Shown here: in pieces, positions 1 through 6,923 of the stretch
How the letters are laid out: the number at the start of each line of letters is the position of its first letter
Numbering within the stretch: the stretch's first letter is position 1
Assembly (NCBI GenBank): GCA_029932495.1
Contig: JAOZPY010000085.1
Location: 1 to 9,335, forward strand
Reading direction: 5' to 3'
Source: Desulfobacterales bacterium
GTDB lineage: Bacteria; Desulfobacterota; Desulfobacteria; Desulfobacterales; JAFDCJ01
DNA length: 9,335 nt
Notes under the pieces: model-generated
The model's input: the letters and a program-made list of their open reading frames with translations, nothing else
The model's database searches: none
Told to the model about the DNA's origin: nothing
Position numbers and translations under genes: made by a program

Positions 1-1
1 A

Positions 2-110
2 TTTAGTTCTATCTAAACCCTCCACCTCTGGTGGAGGACCCGGAGAGGCGATAGTGATCCGGGGACAATTGATAAGATGAAGTGCCTAAAATGCCTAAAG
101 TTCCGGATCA
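2..110. repeat. Nested inverted repeats and a short direct repeat at the left end
   Basis: No gene is visible here. Three inverted repeats are present: TTTAG (2-6) with CTAAA (13-17); CCTCCACC (19-26) with GGTGGAGG (30-37); and TGATCCGG (55-62) with CCGGATCA (103-110). The last arm overlaps the stop codon of the small gene at 108-377. A short direct repeat, GTGCCTAAAATGCCTAAAG, occupies 82-100 (two copies of TGCCTAAA in a 9-nt period). The density of palindromes suggests the edge of a REP-like or IS200/IS605-like element, but no transposase is in view and the left boundary lies outside the window, so the element type is a guess. Confidence 0.5.
19..37 (-). terminator. Hairpin that could end the minus-strand operon
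   Basis: A perfect 8-bp stem (CCTCCACC / GGTGGAGG) closes on a 3-nt loop, about 70 nt after the stop codon of the last minus-strand gene. On the minus strand it is followed by GTTTAGATAG, which has only three consecutive T residues. It is therefore a poor intrinsic terminator by the usual T-tract criterion. It may instead be part of a repeat element. It is listed because it is the strongest hairpin downstream of the operon. Confidence 0.3.
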
Positions 111-377
111 AGTTTTGACTGCACCCCGATTTTCTTCGATGAGCGCCGTAGCCAGGGACAAGTCGTAGGCCTGTTGCGGGTCAAAGCCTTGGCCCCGGTA
201 CATTTCCCCGGCTTTTTTGACGGCTCCGTAAGGCACCCAGCCGTGATCATCCCACAGCTGCGGGTCATCGGCATTCCAGAGCCGGAACCAGAGGTTGCCG
301 TCTTGTTCCCGCACATACATGCGAACCTTCTTGTTTTGCGGAAACGGCCAGTAAAACAAGCCTTTCTCGTCTTTCAT
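108..377 (-). CDS. Trp-rich small protein of unknown function, 89 aa
   Basis: I do not recognise a named family. The protein is soluble-looking, with no signal peptide, membrane segment or cysteine. It is notably aromatic: W10, W30, W34, W42 and W47, with several Tyr and Phe. The sequence around residues 18-35 (VRMYVREQ, then NLWFRLWN) suggests a small beta-rich domain, followed by a more helical C-terminus (residues 51-82). The open frame extends upstream to 509, but that extension overlaps the preceding gene and reads through an intergenic repeat. The ATG at 377 has AAAGG 7 nt upstream and gives a protein without repeat-derived residues, so I chose it. It lies 55 nt after the double-ferredoxin gene and may be the last operon member. 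It does not resemble LvaB, the small partner of the LvaA kinase. Confidence 0.7.
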   Translation of the reverse strand: MKDEKGLFYWPFPQNKKVRMYVREQDGNLWFRLWNADDPQLWDDHGWVPYGAVKKAGEMYRGQGFDPQQAYDLSLATALIEENRGAVKT

Positions 378-389
378 ACGCCTGCCTTT

Positions 390-430
390 AACCTTTGTCC
401 TTGAACCTTGTACATTGAACCCTGTACCCT
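390..430. repeat. Intergenic repeat, copy 1 (TTGAACCCTGTACC family)
   Basis: The 55-nt gap between two genes is almost filled by a low-complexity sequence built from variants of 'TTGAACC(C/T)TGTAC'. The 14-mer TTGAACCCTGTACC at 415-428 recurs exactly at 6975-6988, and AACCTTGTAC at 404-413 recurs at 6932-6941. Both copies sit in gaps of the same gene cluster and in the same orientation. The repeat abuts the ribosome binding site of the 89-aa gene (AAAGG at 385-389). I associate this style of repeat with Desulfobacterales genomes from memory. Confidence 0.7.
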
Positions 431-432
431 TT

Positions 433-1494
433 TTATATCTTCCCCCGCTCCTGCATGATACGCACGTAGGTTTCCACCCCGTTTTTGGGGGGCTCGTAGA
501 GTTGATCATCCGGTTTTTTAACCAGCTGCATGGCTTGTGTGGGGCAGGTCGTTACGCACAAACCACAGCCGATGCAGCGGTTGCGGTCAATCGCGGCGAT
601 CCCATCGTTGACTTCAATGGCATCCATCTGGCAGCGTTCGATGCAGGTCTCACAGCCCGTACATTCGGTTTCGTCCACCCGGGCAAAGTAGTTGCTCTGG
701 ACCATTTGGGCCGGATGCGGATGCATTTTCAGCGAACGCAGCACCCCGCAACAGTCCCCGCAGCAACTGCACATCCCGCCGATCTTCTGGGAGTTAAACG
801 GTTGCATGACCAGGCCGGCCTCCTCATTTTTTTTGACGATTTCTCTGGCCTCCGTGTGGGTAATATAGCGGCCCATATTGTTTTCCACGTAGTAATCGGC
901 GTGGGATCCAAACGTAAAACAGGCCTCCATGGGCTTGTCACACCCTTTGCCGGCCAGCTTGGCCGTCATGCGGCAGACACAGGGAGCCACGGCAATCTTT
1001 TTCTGATCATCGATAATCTTGAGCACATCCTCATAGGGCGCAACAGGGTATTGGGCCACCACCTGGCGGCTGATGGGAATCGTCCGTAACACCGGGGTCT
1101 TGAACTCCTGGATGGTACGCCCGAAAGCCGTCTCAAAGTACTCTTCATGGTCCCGGGCAAACTCCGGGTCCATCCTTTTTAACTGGTGTTCAAAAATACC
1201 TACCACGTAAGGCACCGGCGCATAACGCACCAGATCCCCCTTGCGCTGGCGAAATAAAAGTCCCTTCCGGGCCATTTGCTCCATGAGGGCGCTGAGCTGC
1301 TCCGGATCACGCTTGAGCCGCGCAGCCACGTCGGCGGGGTTTTGCAAAAGAGGCGACAATTCCATGTACAGCTGTGCTTCTTCTTCGGTGAACAAACGCT
1401 TGAGCAACCGGATTTCCACCTTGCTTTCGGTGGCCGGGTATCCCGTGGCCATGTCATCCAGCCGCGCCCTTAACTTTTCATAAATATCCGTCAT
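433..1494 (-). CDS. Double [4Fe-4S] ferredoxin-domain protein with extra Cys clusters, 353 aa
   Basis: This is a probable electron-transfer protein. The C-terminus carries two classical ferredoxin motifs: C278-x2-C281-x2-C284-x3-C288 and C307-x2-C310-x2-C313-x3-C317, the latter followed by Pro. Upstream lie two further cysteine groups: C172, C174, C185 and C192 (PCVCR, then GKGCDKPMEAC), and the run MCSCCGDCCG with C242, C244, C245, C248 and C249. The N-terminal 100 residues are cysteine-free and helical, with a winged-helix-like pattern, possibly a docking module. No signal peptide or membrane segment is seen, so it is likely cytoplasmic. The start ATG overlaps the upstream TAA by one base (TAATG) and has AGGAGG at 1502-1507, implying translational coupling with the CCG-domain protein before it. 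The exact partner is unknown. Confidence 0.9.
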   Translation of the reverse strand: MTDIYEKLRARLDDMATGYPATESKVEIRLLKRLFTEEEAQLYMELSPLLQNPADVAARLKRDPEQLSALMEQMARKGLLFRQRKGDLVRYAPVPYVVGIFEHQLKRMDPEFARDHEEYFETAFGRTIQEFKTPVLRTIPISRQVVAQYPVAPYEDVLKIIDDQKKIAVAPCVCRMTAKLAGKGCDKPMEACFTFGSHADYYVENNMGRYITHTEAREIVKKNEEAGLVMQPFNSQKIGGMCSCCGDCCGVLRSLKMHPHPAQMVQSNYFARVDETECTGCETCIERCQMDAIEVNDGIAAIDRNRCIGCGLCVTTCPTQAMQLVKKPDDQLYEPPKNGVETYVRIMQERGKI

Positions 1495-2666
1495 TAATTT
1501 ACCTCCTGTTTGATCAGGCGTTCATTGACGATCTCACTGATCTCTTTGACCGCGAGCCGGCCTTCCAGGTTTTGCACCTTGACGGCATCGGCAAACATGA
1601 CCGCACACTGGGGGCAGGCCACGGCCAGCACCCCGGCCCCGCTTGCCGCGGCTTCACCTACCCGCACGCCGGCAGAAGTCTGCCGGCCGCTGCCGATGAT
1701 GTCGGTAAACACGTTTCCGCCGCCACCGCCGCAGCACAACGCATTCTGGAAACAGCGCTGCATTTCAACCAGCTCAACTCCGGGCAAGGCGGTCAGTACT
1801 GTTCTGGGCGCGCCGTATTCCATATTGTGACGGCCCAGATAGCACGAATCGTGGTAGGTTACCCGCAATGGCGGTTGATCCGGGGCGAAAGCGGCCTTTT
1901 TAACCAACGGTGCCAGCACCTGACTGTAATGCAATACCGAGTAGTTCCCGCCGAATCCCGGGTAATCATTTTTAAAGGCATTATAACCATGGGGCGACAG
2001 GGTGATAATTTTTTCGACCCCCCGCGATTCAAACGTTTTAATGTTTTCTTCGGCCAGGTACTTAAACAGTTCGGCTTCTCCCATGGCCCCGGCTTCGTTG
2101 CCGTCGGAAATTTCGTCTGCGCCCAGGATGCCAAAGGAAACCCCCAGCTTCTGCAAAAGTCCGGCAACCGAGCGAGCGATTTCCTGGCCGCGGGTGTCGT
2201 AAGAGCCTACGTCCCCTACAAAAAAAAGATACTCCTGGTCCGAGTACGGTTCAACTTTCAGCCCGTCTGTCCAGGCATCCCGTTTTTTGCGGGCGTGCCC
2301 GTAAGGGTTGCCATGCTGATAGATTCTGGTCAGACAGTCCCGGACGGCCGGGGGCACTTTGCCGCCATTGACCAGCTGCTCTTTGGCGGCCGTAAATGCC
2401 AGCAAAAGCTGATCCTTGAATTTGGGAAACGTGCAATGGGTCACGCAGTTGGCACAGGCAACGCAGGAAAATAAAATTTCCTGCAATCGGCCGGTAGGTG
2501 CCAGCTTGTTATCCAGCAAGGCCCGGATGAGCCACATCCGCCCCCCCGGTGAATAAGTCTCAAAACGAAAGGACAGGTAGGGCGGGCAGTTAAAATCGAC
2601 ATAATTTTCAGGCAGCTTACAGTAACCACAGCGAAAACAGCGGTGCAGTATTTCTTCATATTGCAT
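1494..2666 (-). CDS. HdrD/GlcF-like iron-sulfur protein with one intact CCG domain, 390 aa
   Basis: This is a probable electron carrier that partners the FAD protein encoded just upstream. The N-terminus has cysteines C10, C13, C16 and C27 (CFRCGYC, then NCP) and a second group C68, C71, C74 and C78 (SCVACANCVTHC), suited to two [4Fe-4S] clusters. The C-terminal half carries a full CCG signature: C275, C311-C312-G followed by a poly-Gly run, and C351-x2-C354. The preceding half (residues about 145-260) has the shape of a first CCG domain but lacks its cysteines: ISDG and SPHG stand where CCG and CPxC are expected. The start overlaps the stop of the FAD gene by one base (TGATG), with GGGAG 8 nt upstream. 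It resembles GlcF, HdrD and DUF224-type oxidoreductases; the exact substrate is unresolved. Confidence 0.9.
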   Translation of the reverse strand: MQYEEILHRCFRCGYCKLPENYVDFNCPPYLSFRFETYSPGGRMWLIRALLDNKLAPTGRLQEILFSCVACANCVTHCTFPKFKDQLLLAFTAAKEQLVNGGKVPPAVRDCLTRIYQHGNPYGHARKKRDAWTDGLKVEPYSDQEYLFFVGDVGSYDTRGQEIARSVAGLLQKLGVSFGILGADEISDGNEAGAMGEAELFKYLAEENIKTFESRGVEKIITLSPHGYNAFKNDYPGFGGNYSVLHYSQVLAPLVKKAAFAPDQPPLRVTYHDSCYLGRHNMEYGAPRTVLTALPGVELVEMQRCFQNALCCGGGGGNVFTDIIGSGRQTSAGVRVGEAAASGAGVLAVACPQCAVMFADAVKVQNLEGRLAVKEISEIVNERLIKQEVN

Positions 2667-4045
2667 CAGTCAATCTCCCAGTTACCCGGATTCATAATAC
2701 CCGCAGGATCAAGCACTGCCCGGATCCGGTTCATCAGGGCAAACATGTTGGGGTCCATTTTGCGGATAATTTCTTTCTGGGCCGGCGCTTCAGCCTTCCA
2801 CGGGATGCCCCCCATGTCCACCGCGGCCCGATTGGTTGCCTCCAGGGCCCGCTGAGCCCGCTGGACATCGGCCGGGTCGGCACGGTTGAAGGCATAGGCA
2901 TAAAAAAACATCATGCAGTGGTTGATGCCGATGATCCGGGCCCCCAGCGAATAGCTGACCGACAGCCGGGATGCGATCTCCAGCCCCAGCTCATAAGCCT
3001 CGGCAAACAGATCCACCGGCATGATCACCCCCACATACTCAAAACCGCCGCCTTTTCTCACATCCGCAAAACGTGAAAGCTGGCGGGCCGGCACCTCCAG
3101 AAACGGCTGTTTCATGGCCGCTGGCATGGGAATAAAGCCAGCGATTTTGCGGTCGATATATTCGCTGACCGAGGCGCGAATCAGGTTGCGTTTCCATATC
3201 AGCTCCTCTTTGGTGTTGGCGCCGTAATTGATGTTGCTGTGCAAAAACCCCCGGGCCCAGTCCGGCTTGGGCGTCATCCAGGCCGTCAGGTCCTCGGCCA
3301 TCTGGGTTTCGCTCATGCGGTACAGGATATCGGGCATCAAACGGGCATCCTCGCACACGAACACGCCCACGTCATTGAAACGATAGTTGGGGTACAGCTT
3401 GATGGCCAATTTCGTTATGACACCGGTTGTGCCGGCCCAGCCGAGAAACAGCCCCGCCAGATCCGGCAGGGGCGCCCGGGAAAACCAGTAATCGGAGGTG
3501 GCACAGGAGCCGAGACGGGTTACCTCACCGGTGGGCAGCACCACCTCCAGACCATTGAGCATGTCGGAGTGAAAGCCATGGGCATGGGATATGTGCCCCG
3601 AGCCATGGATGCACACATTGCCGGCAATGGTGGCCGCCGGCGGGGCATCAGGGGCGGAGTGCTTGAGCCGGGGATGATGTTTTTTCAGATAGGCCTGGAG
3701 CATGCCCTGGGAGGCACCGGCCTCTACCAGGGCGTACCGGCTCATTTCGTTTACCTCGATGATGCGATTCATGCGCTTCATGTCCAGGATGATGCCACCT
3801 TTCAACGCCCGGGACAGGCCTGAAAGAACCAGTCCGGCTCCCAGGGGCACCACGGGGATTTTATGCTGGTTCGCCAGCAGCAGCACCTGGCGGACCTGTT
3901 CGGTGGAATCGGGCATGACCACAAAGTCCGGTTCCCGCGCCGGCATGGTGCCCGGATCCATGGAATAGAGGTAACGCTCCTCGGGTTGATCCGATACAAA
4001 TTCCGTTCCGACGATTTCGACAAGCGCCTGTAAAATTTCTTTCAT
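2666..4045 (-). CDS. GlcD-like FAD-binding oxidoreductase (VAO/PCMH superfamily), 459 aa
   Basis: Probable flavoprotein oxidising a hydroxy acid or related substrate and passing electrons to the flanking iron-sulfur proteins. The N-terminus matches the PCMH-type FAD fold: residues 37-48 (REPDFVVMPDST), then IPVVPLGAGLVLSG at 63-76, GGIILDM at 83-89 and GLEVVLPTGEV at 165-175. The family's usual C-terminal ending is also present: RAVLDPAGIMNPGNW at 442-456. The length is typical of GlcD-like subunits. Residues 147-159 are unusually His-rich (H147, H151, H154, H156, H159) where GlcD homologues have a Gly-rich stretch. The frame is open to 4096, but AGGAG at 4053-4057 points to the ATG at 4045. 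That site overlaps the stop codon of the upstream iron-sulfur gene. No signal peptide is seen. Glycolate, lactate or another 2-hydroxy acid are possible substrates, but none is proven. Confidence 0.9.
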   Translation of the reverse strand: MKEILQALVEIVGTEFVSDQPEERYLYSMDPGTMPAREPDFVVMPDSTEQVRQVLLLANQHKIPVVPLGAGLVLSGLSRALKGGIILDMKRMNRIIEVNEMSRYALVEAGASQGMLQAYLKKHHPRLKHSAPDAPPAATIAGNVCIHGSGHISHAHGFHSDMLNGLEVVLPTGEVTRLGSCATSDYWFSRAPLPDLAGLFLGWAGTTGVITKLAIKLYPNYRFNDVGVFVCEDARLMPDILYRMSETQMAEDLTAWMTPKPDWARGFLHSNINYGANTKEELIWKRNLIRASVSEYIDRKIAGFIPMPAAMKQPFLEVPARQLSRFADVRKGGGFEYVGVIMPVDLFAEAYELGLEIASRLSVSYSLGARIIGINHCMMFFYAYAFNRADPADVQRAQRALEATNRAAVDMGGIPWKAEAPAQKEIIRKMDPNMFALMNRIRAVLDPAGIMNPGNWEID

Positions 4046-4055
4046 GGCATGGCTC

Positions 4056-5084
4056 CTATTCGGCCTTTTTTTCGACTGCGGCCTGGCAAAGATCACTCAT
4101 GAGAATCGGAAAAATTCCTCTTTCAGCCACCGCATCCGCGAGGGTAAACATGCATACCGGGCAGTTAAAAACGCAGTAAGCAACACCGGCCTGCTGCATG
4201 TCATCAAGATTGCGTTTCTGGACATCATCGGCAAGGTCATCGCGCTGCTGGGCCCGCAGTACCTGGCCGCAGCACAGGGCATTGTCGCGATCATATTCCC
4301 TGGGCACGCGGTCGGCTCCGATTTTTTGAAAAATGTCATCCACCCAGTGCTGGGTTTGCGGTATCAGCCGGTTGGAACAGGGGCGCTGGTAGGCCACTTT
4401 GGCATTGATGGGTGTTATCTGGTCGCTGAGTTCGTCGAGCTTGTTGGAAAGATACTCGAAAAGATGCACAACCTTGAAGGGCACTTCGATGCCGAATGCC
4501 GGCGCCAGCTGGGTGTATGCGCCGTAACACTCATCATGGTAACAGACCACCTCTTCGACCCCGCTGTCTTTAAGATAAAACTGCTGGATGTTGTCGATCA
4601 TGCGGGGCAGCCGCTCGCGGATCGCCGAGTTTTTCCCAAAATGCAGCCACATGATGTTGCAAAAAATGTCACTGCCCACAATCATGGAAGTGTTTTCATA
4701 CAGCTTGCCACGGATACTGTCGGTGAGCATGGGAAAGTAGCACATATTGATCACCGGGGCACTCACGCTGGCCGGTGTGATGGTCCCCCGGGGTTCCATC
4801 ATGGTCAACTGCTGCTTGGTAATCGGCTCCGGGACGGGCAGAAACCCTTTTTCTTCCTGGCGTTCAACGATCTGGTAAAATGGATGGTTGCCCGCGGGGC
4901 AATACTCCTCACAGCTGTAACAGGTTGTGCACTCCTGAAGAATTCGAGTATCCTGGCCGTTTAGCAATTTTTCTTTTTCCACCCGGGCCTCGGCCAGTTC
5001 AAAATCTATGTACTGGCATTTCATCAGGCAGTCACAGGTTTTGCATTTTGCGCAAATTTGCGGGTCGTAGTTCAATTCGTACAT
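4056..5084 (-). CDS. CCG-domain iron-sulfur oxidoreductase (HdrC/HdrD-like), 342 aa
   Basis: Probable electron-transfer subunit. The N-terminal cysteine groups are C11, C14, C17, C19 and C23 (CAKCKTCDC, then MKC) and C52, C55, C58 and C62 followed by Pro (ECTTCYSCEEYCP), suited to two [4Fe-4S] clusters. Beyond residue 110 are C142 and C181-x4-C186 (CYHDEC), then C236, C271-C272-G and C308-x2-C311, so the second CCG repeat is complete and the first partly so. No membrane helix is seen. A TTG at 5090 also opens the frame but is only 3 nt from AGGAG (5094-5098), whereas the ATG at 5084 has 9-nt spacing, so ATG is preferred. The gene begins 18 nt after the phosphotransferase stop and ends 10 nt before the FAD protein start. 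It is not a paralogous duplicate of the 390-aa protein in layout, because its cysteine pattern differs. Confidence 0.9.
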   Translation of the reverse strand: MYELNYDPQICAKCKTCDCLMKCQYIDFELAEARVEKEKLLNGQDTRILQECTTCYSCEEYCPAGNHPFYQIVERQEEKGFLPVPEPITKQQLTMMEPRGTITPASVSAPVINMCYFPMLTDSIRGKLYENTSMIVGSDIFCNIMWLHFGKNSAIRERLPRMIDNIQQFYLKDSGVEEVVCYHDECYGAYTQLAPAFGIEVPFKVVHLFEYLSNKLDELSDQITPINAKVAYQRPCSNRLIPQTQHWVDDIFQKIGADRVPREYDRDNALCCGQVLRAQQRDDLADDVQKRNLDDMQQAGVAYCVFNCPVCMFTLADAVAERGIFPILMSDLCQAAVEKKAE

Positions 5085-5093
5085 GGTCAATTT

Positions 5094-5098
5094 CTCCT
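5094..5098 (-). promoter_or_regulatory. Ribosome binding site that decides the start of the 342-aa iron-sulfur gene
   Basis: AGGAG on the minus strand lies 9 nt before the ATG at 5084 and only 3 nt before an in-frame TTG at 5090. The spacing favours the ATG, so the two extra N-terminal residues of the longer reading are probably not made. Confidence 0.6.
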
Positions 5099-5102
5099 GT
5101 GG

Positions 5103-6170
5103 TTACAGTTCCGACTGCTCGATATTTATCCGCGCCGCTTTTTCCAAGGCATTCACGCCAATAATCATGGCCTCAAAGCGCTTGTCCTTTGTCTGACCGT
5201 GGTAAAATCGATAGTAAATCTGCTGTGCGATAGCTGCCAGCCGAAACAGTCCGAAACAGTAGTAAAAGTCATAGTTGTCGATCTCCCACCCGGCCAGATC
5301 GGCATAATAGCTGACCAACTCATCCCGGGTGAGGGCTCCCGGACTGTCACTGGGCGCAAAGCGGACGGCCTGCATCTCGGGAGGATCGCCTTTTTGTACC
5401 CAGTAGGCCAGGGAACTGCCAAGATCCATCAAAGGATCGCCGACGGTGGCCATTTCCCAGTCCAACACGCCGATAATTCTACCGGGATCGTCTTTATCAA
5501 GCACCACGTTATCCAGCTTGAAGTCATTGTGAATAATTGCCGGTGTTGAAAAATCCGGCGGCATCTTCGCCTCAAGCCAGGCCATGATATTCTCGAAGTC
5601 AGGGGCATCCGGGGTGCGCGCCGCGCGGTATCGTCGGCTCCAGCCCACCACCTGGCGCTGCACATAGCCGGCCGGTCTGCCGAAATTTTCCAACCCGACC
5701 CGACGGTAGTCAATGGCGTGCAGTTGATGATGTACTTGTACCAGTTTGCGGCACAGGGCGGAGATCTTTTCCGGTGAACCCGCCAGACCTGCCGGGAATT
5801 CATGCCGCACGATGATTCCCCGAATTCTTTCCATGACATAAAAGGAACAACCGAGGATATCCGTGTCTTCCGTATAGGCCAGCGGCGTGGGGCAGTAAGG
5901 GTAGGCGTCCTTGAGAGCGCTGAGAATGCGGTATTCGCGGCCCATGTCGTGGGCTGTTTTGGCCTTGGTGCCAAACGGAGGCCGGCGCAATACCAATTCA
6001 CGGTCGCCAAAAGTAATCAGGTATGTCAAATTGGAATGCCCGCTGGGAAACTGCCGGATAACCATTTCACCCTGCAACCCGGGGATGGTATCTCGTAAAA
6101 ATGGTTCAATTGCCGTCGCATCGATGCTTTCCCCGTTGCGCGGGGCTGTTGGTTGATCGATATCGTTCAT
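5103..6170 (-). CDS. APH-fold phosphotransferase, ACAD10/11 kinase-domain or LvaA type, 355 aa
   Basis: Predicted kinase of the aminoglycoside-phosphotransferase fold that, by family, phosphorylates the hydroxyl of a hydroxyacyl-CoA rather than an antibiotic. A nucleotide-binding loop is visible at residues 41-52 (FPSGHSNLTYLI), then VLRRPPFG at 60-67 and REYRIL at 78-83, the arrangement I recall for ACAD10/11 and LvaA. The catalytic loop is HNDFKLDN at 214-221 with D216 as base, and the metal-binding LDWE follows at 236-239 (D237). The length fits the stand-alone bacterial form. The frame extends to 6257, but GGAGG at 6177-6181, 6 nt before the ATG at 6170, sets the start. It follows the TetR gene by 16 nt. 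The dehydrogenase encoded at 6996-8198 supplies the expected second half of an ACAD10/11-type system. Substrate is inferred, not shown. Confidence 0.9.
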   Translation of the reverse strand: MNDIDQPTAPRNGESIDATAIEPFLRDTIPGLQGEMVIRQFPSGHSNLTYLITFGDRELVLRRPPFGTKAKTAHDMGREYRILSALKDAYPYCPTPLAYTEDTDILGCSFYVMERIRGIIVRHEFPAGLAGSPEKISALCRKLVQVHHQLHAIDYRRVGLENFGRPAGYVQRQVVGWSRRYRAARTPDAPDFENIMAWLEAKMPPDFSTPAIIHNDFKLDNVVLDKDDPGRIIGVLDWEMATVGDPLMDLGSSLAYWVQKGDPPEMQAVRFAPSDSPGALTRDELVSYYADLAGWEIDNYDFYYCFGLFRLAAIAQQIYYRFYHGQTKDKRFEAMIIGVNALEKAARINIEQSEL

Positions 6171-6186
6171 CCGTATCCTCCGTATA

Positions 6187-6900
6187 TTATGCCGAGTGAG
6201 AATATCGCATATTTCCAGTAGAATCCATAACAAAACCTTCCACGAATTCCAGCACAAATTGACCGTATTGATCTACGGAAATGTTTCTTTTTGCATATTT
6301 AGATCGTTTTAAATACCAATCCTGCACCAGGGCCTTTATCAGGCTTGCTGTCAACTGCAAATCGCGGTGGGAAAAACATCCCTCATCCTGTCCTTGTTTG
6401 AGAATCTCTGAAAATATCCGCTCGGTATACAACTCGCTGGCAACCGCCAGCTCCTGTTCCTTTTTGGAAAGATTTTTAGCCTCCATGTAAGAAAAATAAA
6501 ACCAGGGCTGCATCGCTTCACTTAAATAAAGATGGGTTAATATAGCGGTCCGAAGTTTGGCAGCGGGGGTTGACTGCCTGCCAATGCGTTCTTTGAGGAT
6601 ACGGCCTGTAATCGCACGCCGCTGGTGCTGAAGCATGGCCAGCAACTCTTCCTTGCTCGCAAAGTAGGAATACATGGCGCCGATGCTCAAATGGGTTTCC
6701 TGGCTCAGGTCCCGCATGCTCATGGCCTGAAAACCCTTTTGATTGCTGATTTTCAGCGTTGCGCTGAAAATGCGTTCCAGATTTTTAACCACCGTGCCTT
6801 CTTTTTTAACCCGGATGGTTTTTCGGTTGCGAGCAAAAATCTCTCTGCAGATATCCTGTTCGGAAAGATTTACCTGCTTTTGGAATTCAGCGTAACCCAT
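6187..6900 (-). CDS. TetR/AcrR-family transcriptional regulator, 237 aa
   Basis: Likely acyl-CoA- or ligand-responsive repressor of this cluster. The helix-turn-helix domain spans residues about 41-88, with the characteristic stretch MSMRDLSQETHLSIGAMYSYF (two parts: 60-69 and 70-80) and then SKEELL. The rest is the helical ligand-binding and dimerisation domain. A basic extension of about 40 residues precedes the DNA-binding domain, making the protein longer than the usual ~200 aa. The start is uncertain: the ATG at 6900 has GGGGAG only 1 nt upstream, a TTG at 6912 has a weak site, and a GTG at 6792 with GAAGG 4 nt upstream would give a typical 201-aa protein. The gene is co-oriented with and 16 nt from the phosphotransferase gene. 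A candidate operator lies at 9172-9187. Confidence 0.88.
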   Translation of the reverse strand: MGYAEFQKQVNLSEQDICREIFARNRKTIRVKKEGTVVKNLERIFSATLKISNQKGFQAMSMRDLSQETHLSIGAMYSYFASKEELLAMLQHQRRAITGRILKERIGRQSTPAAKLRTAILTHLYLSEAMQPWFYFSYMEAKNLSKKEQELAVASELYTERIFSEILKQGQDEGCFSHRDLQLTASLIKALVQDWYLKRSKYAKRNISVDQYGQFVLEFVEGFVMDSTGNMRYSHSA

Positions 6901-6923
6901 GCTCCCCTGCAAGCCTGTCGCTT

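Noticed and set aside
108..377. The 89-aa protein as an LvaB counterpart
   Set aside because: LvaB partners the kinase LvaA, but the residues here (Trp-rich, no similarity I can see to that small family) do not match, and the gene is far from the kinase gene.
415..1089. Plus-strand frame of 224 codons
   Set aside because: Begins inside the intergenic repeat and is antisense to the double-ferredoxin gene.
1572..2474. Plus-strand frame of 300 codons
   Set aside because: Antisense shadow of the 390-aa iron-sulfur gene, with no recognisable domain.
4044..4964. Plus-strand frame of 306 codons
   Set aside because: Antisense to the 342-aa iron-sulfur gene, whose cysteine motifs are unambiguous; no RBS-supported start and no family resemblance.
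5103..6170. Aminoglycoside resistance enzyme
   Set aside because: The fold is shared, but the VLRRPPFG and REYRIL features and the neighbouring ACAD10/11-like dehydrogenase favour an acyl-CoA kinase.
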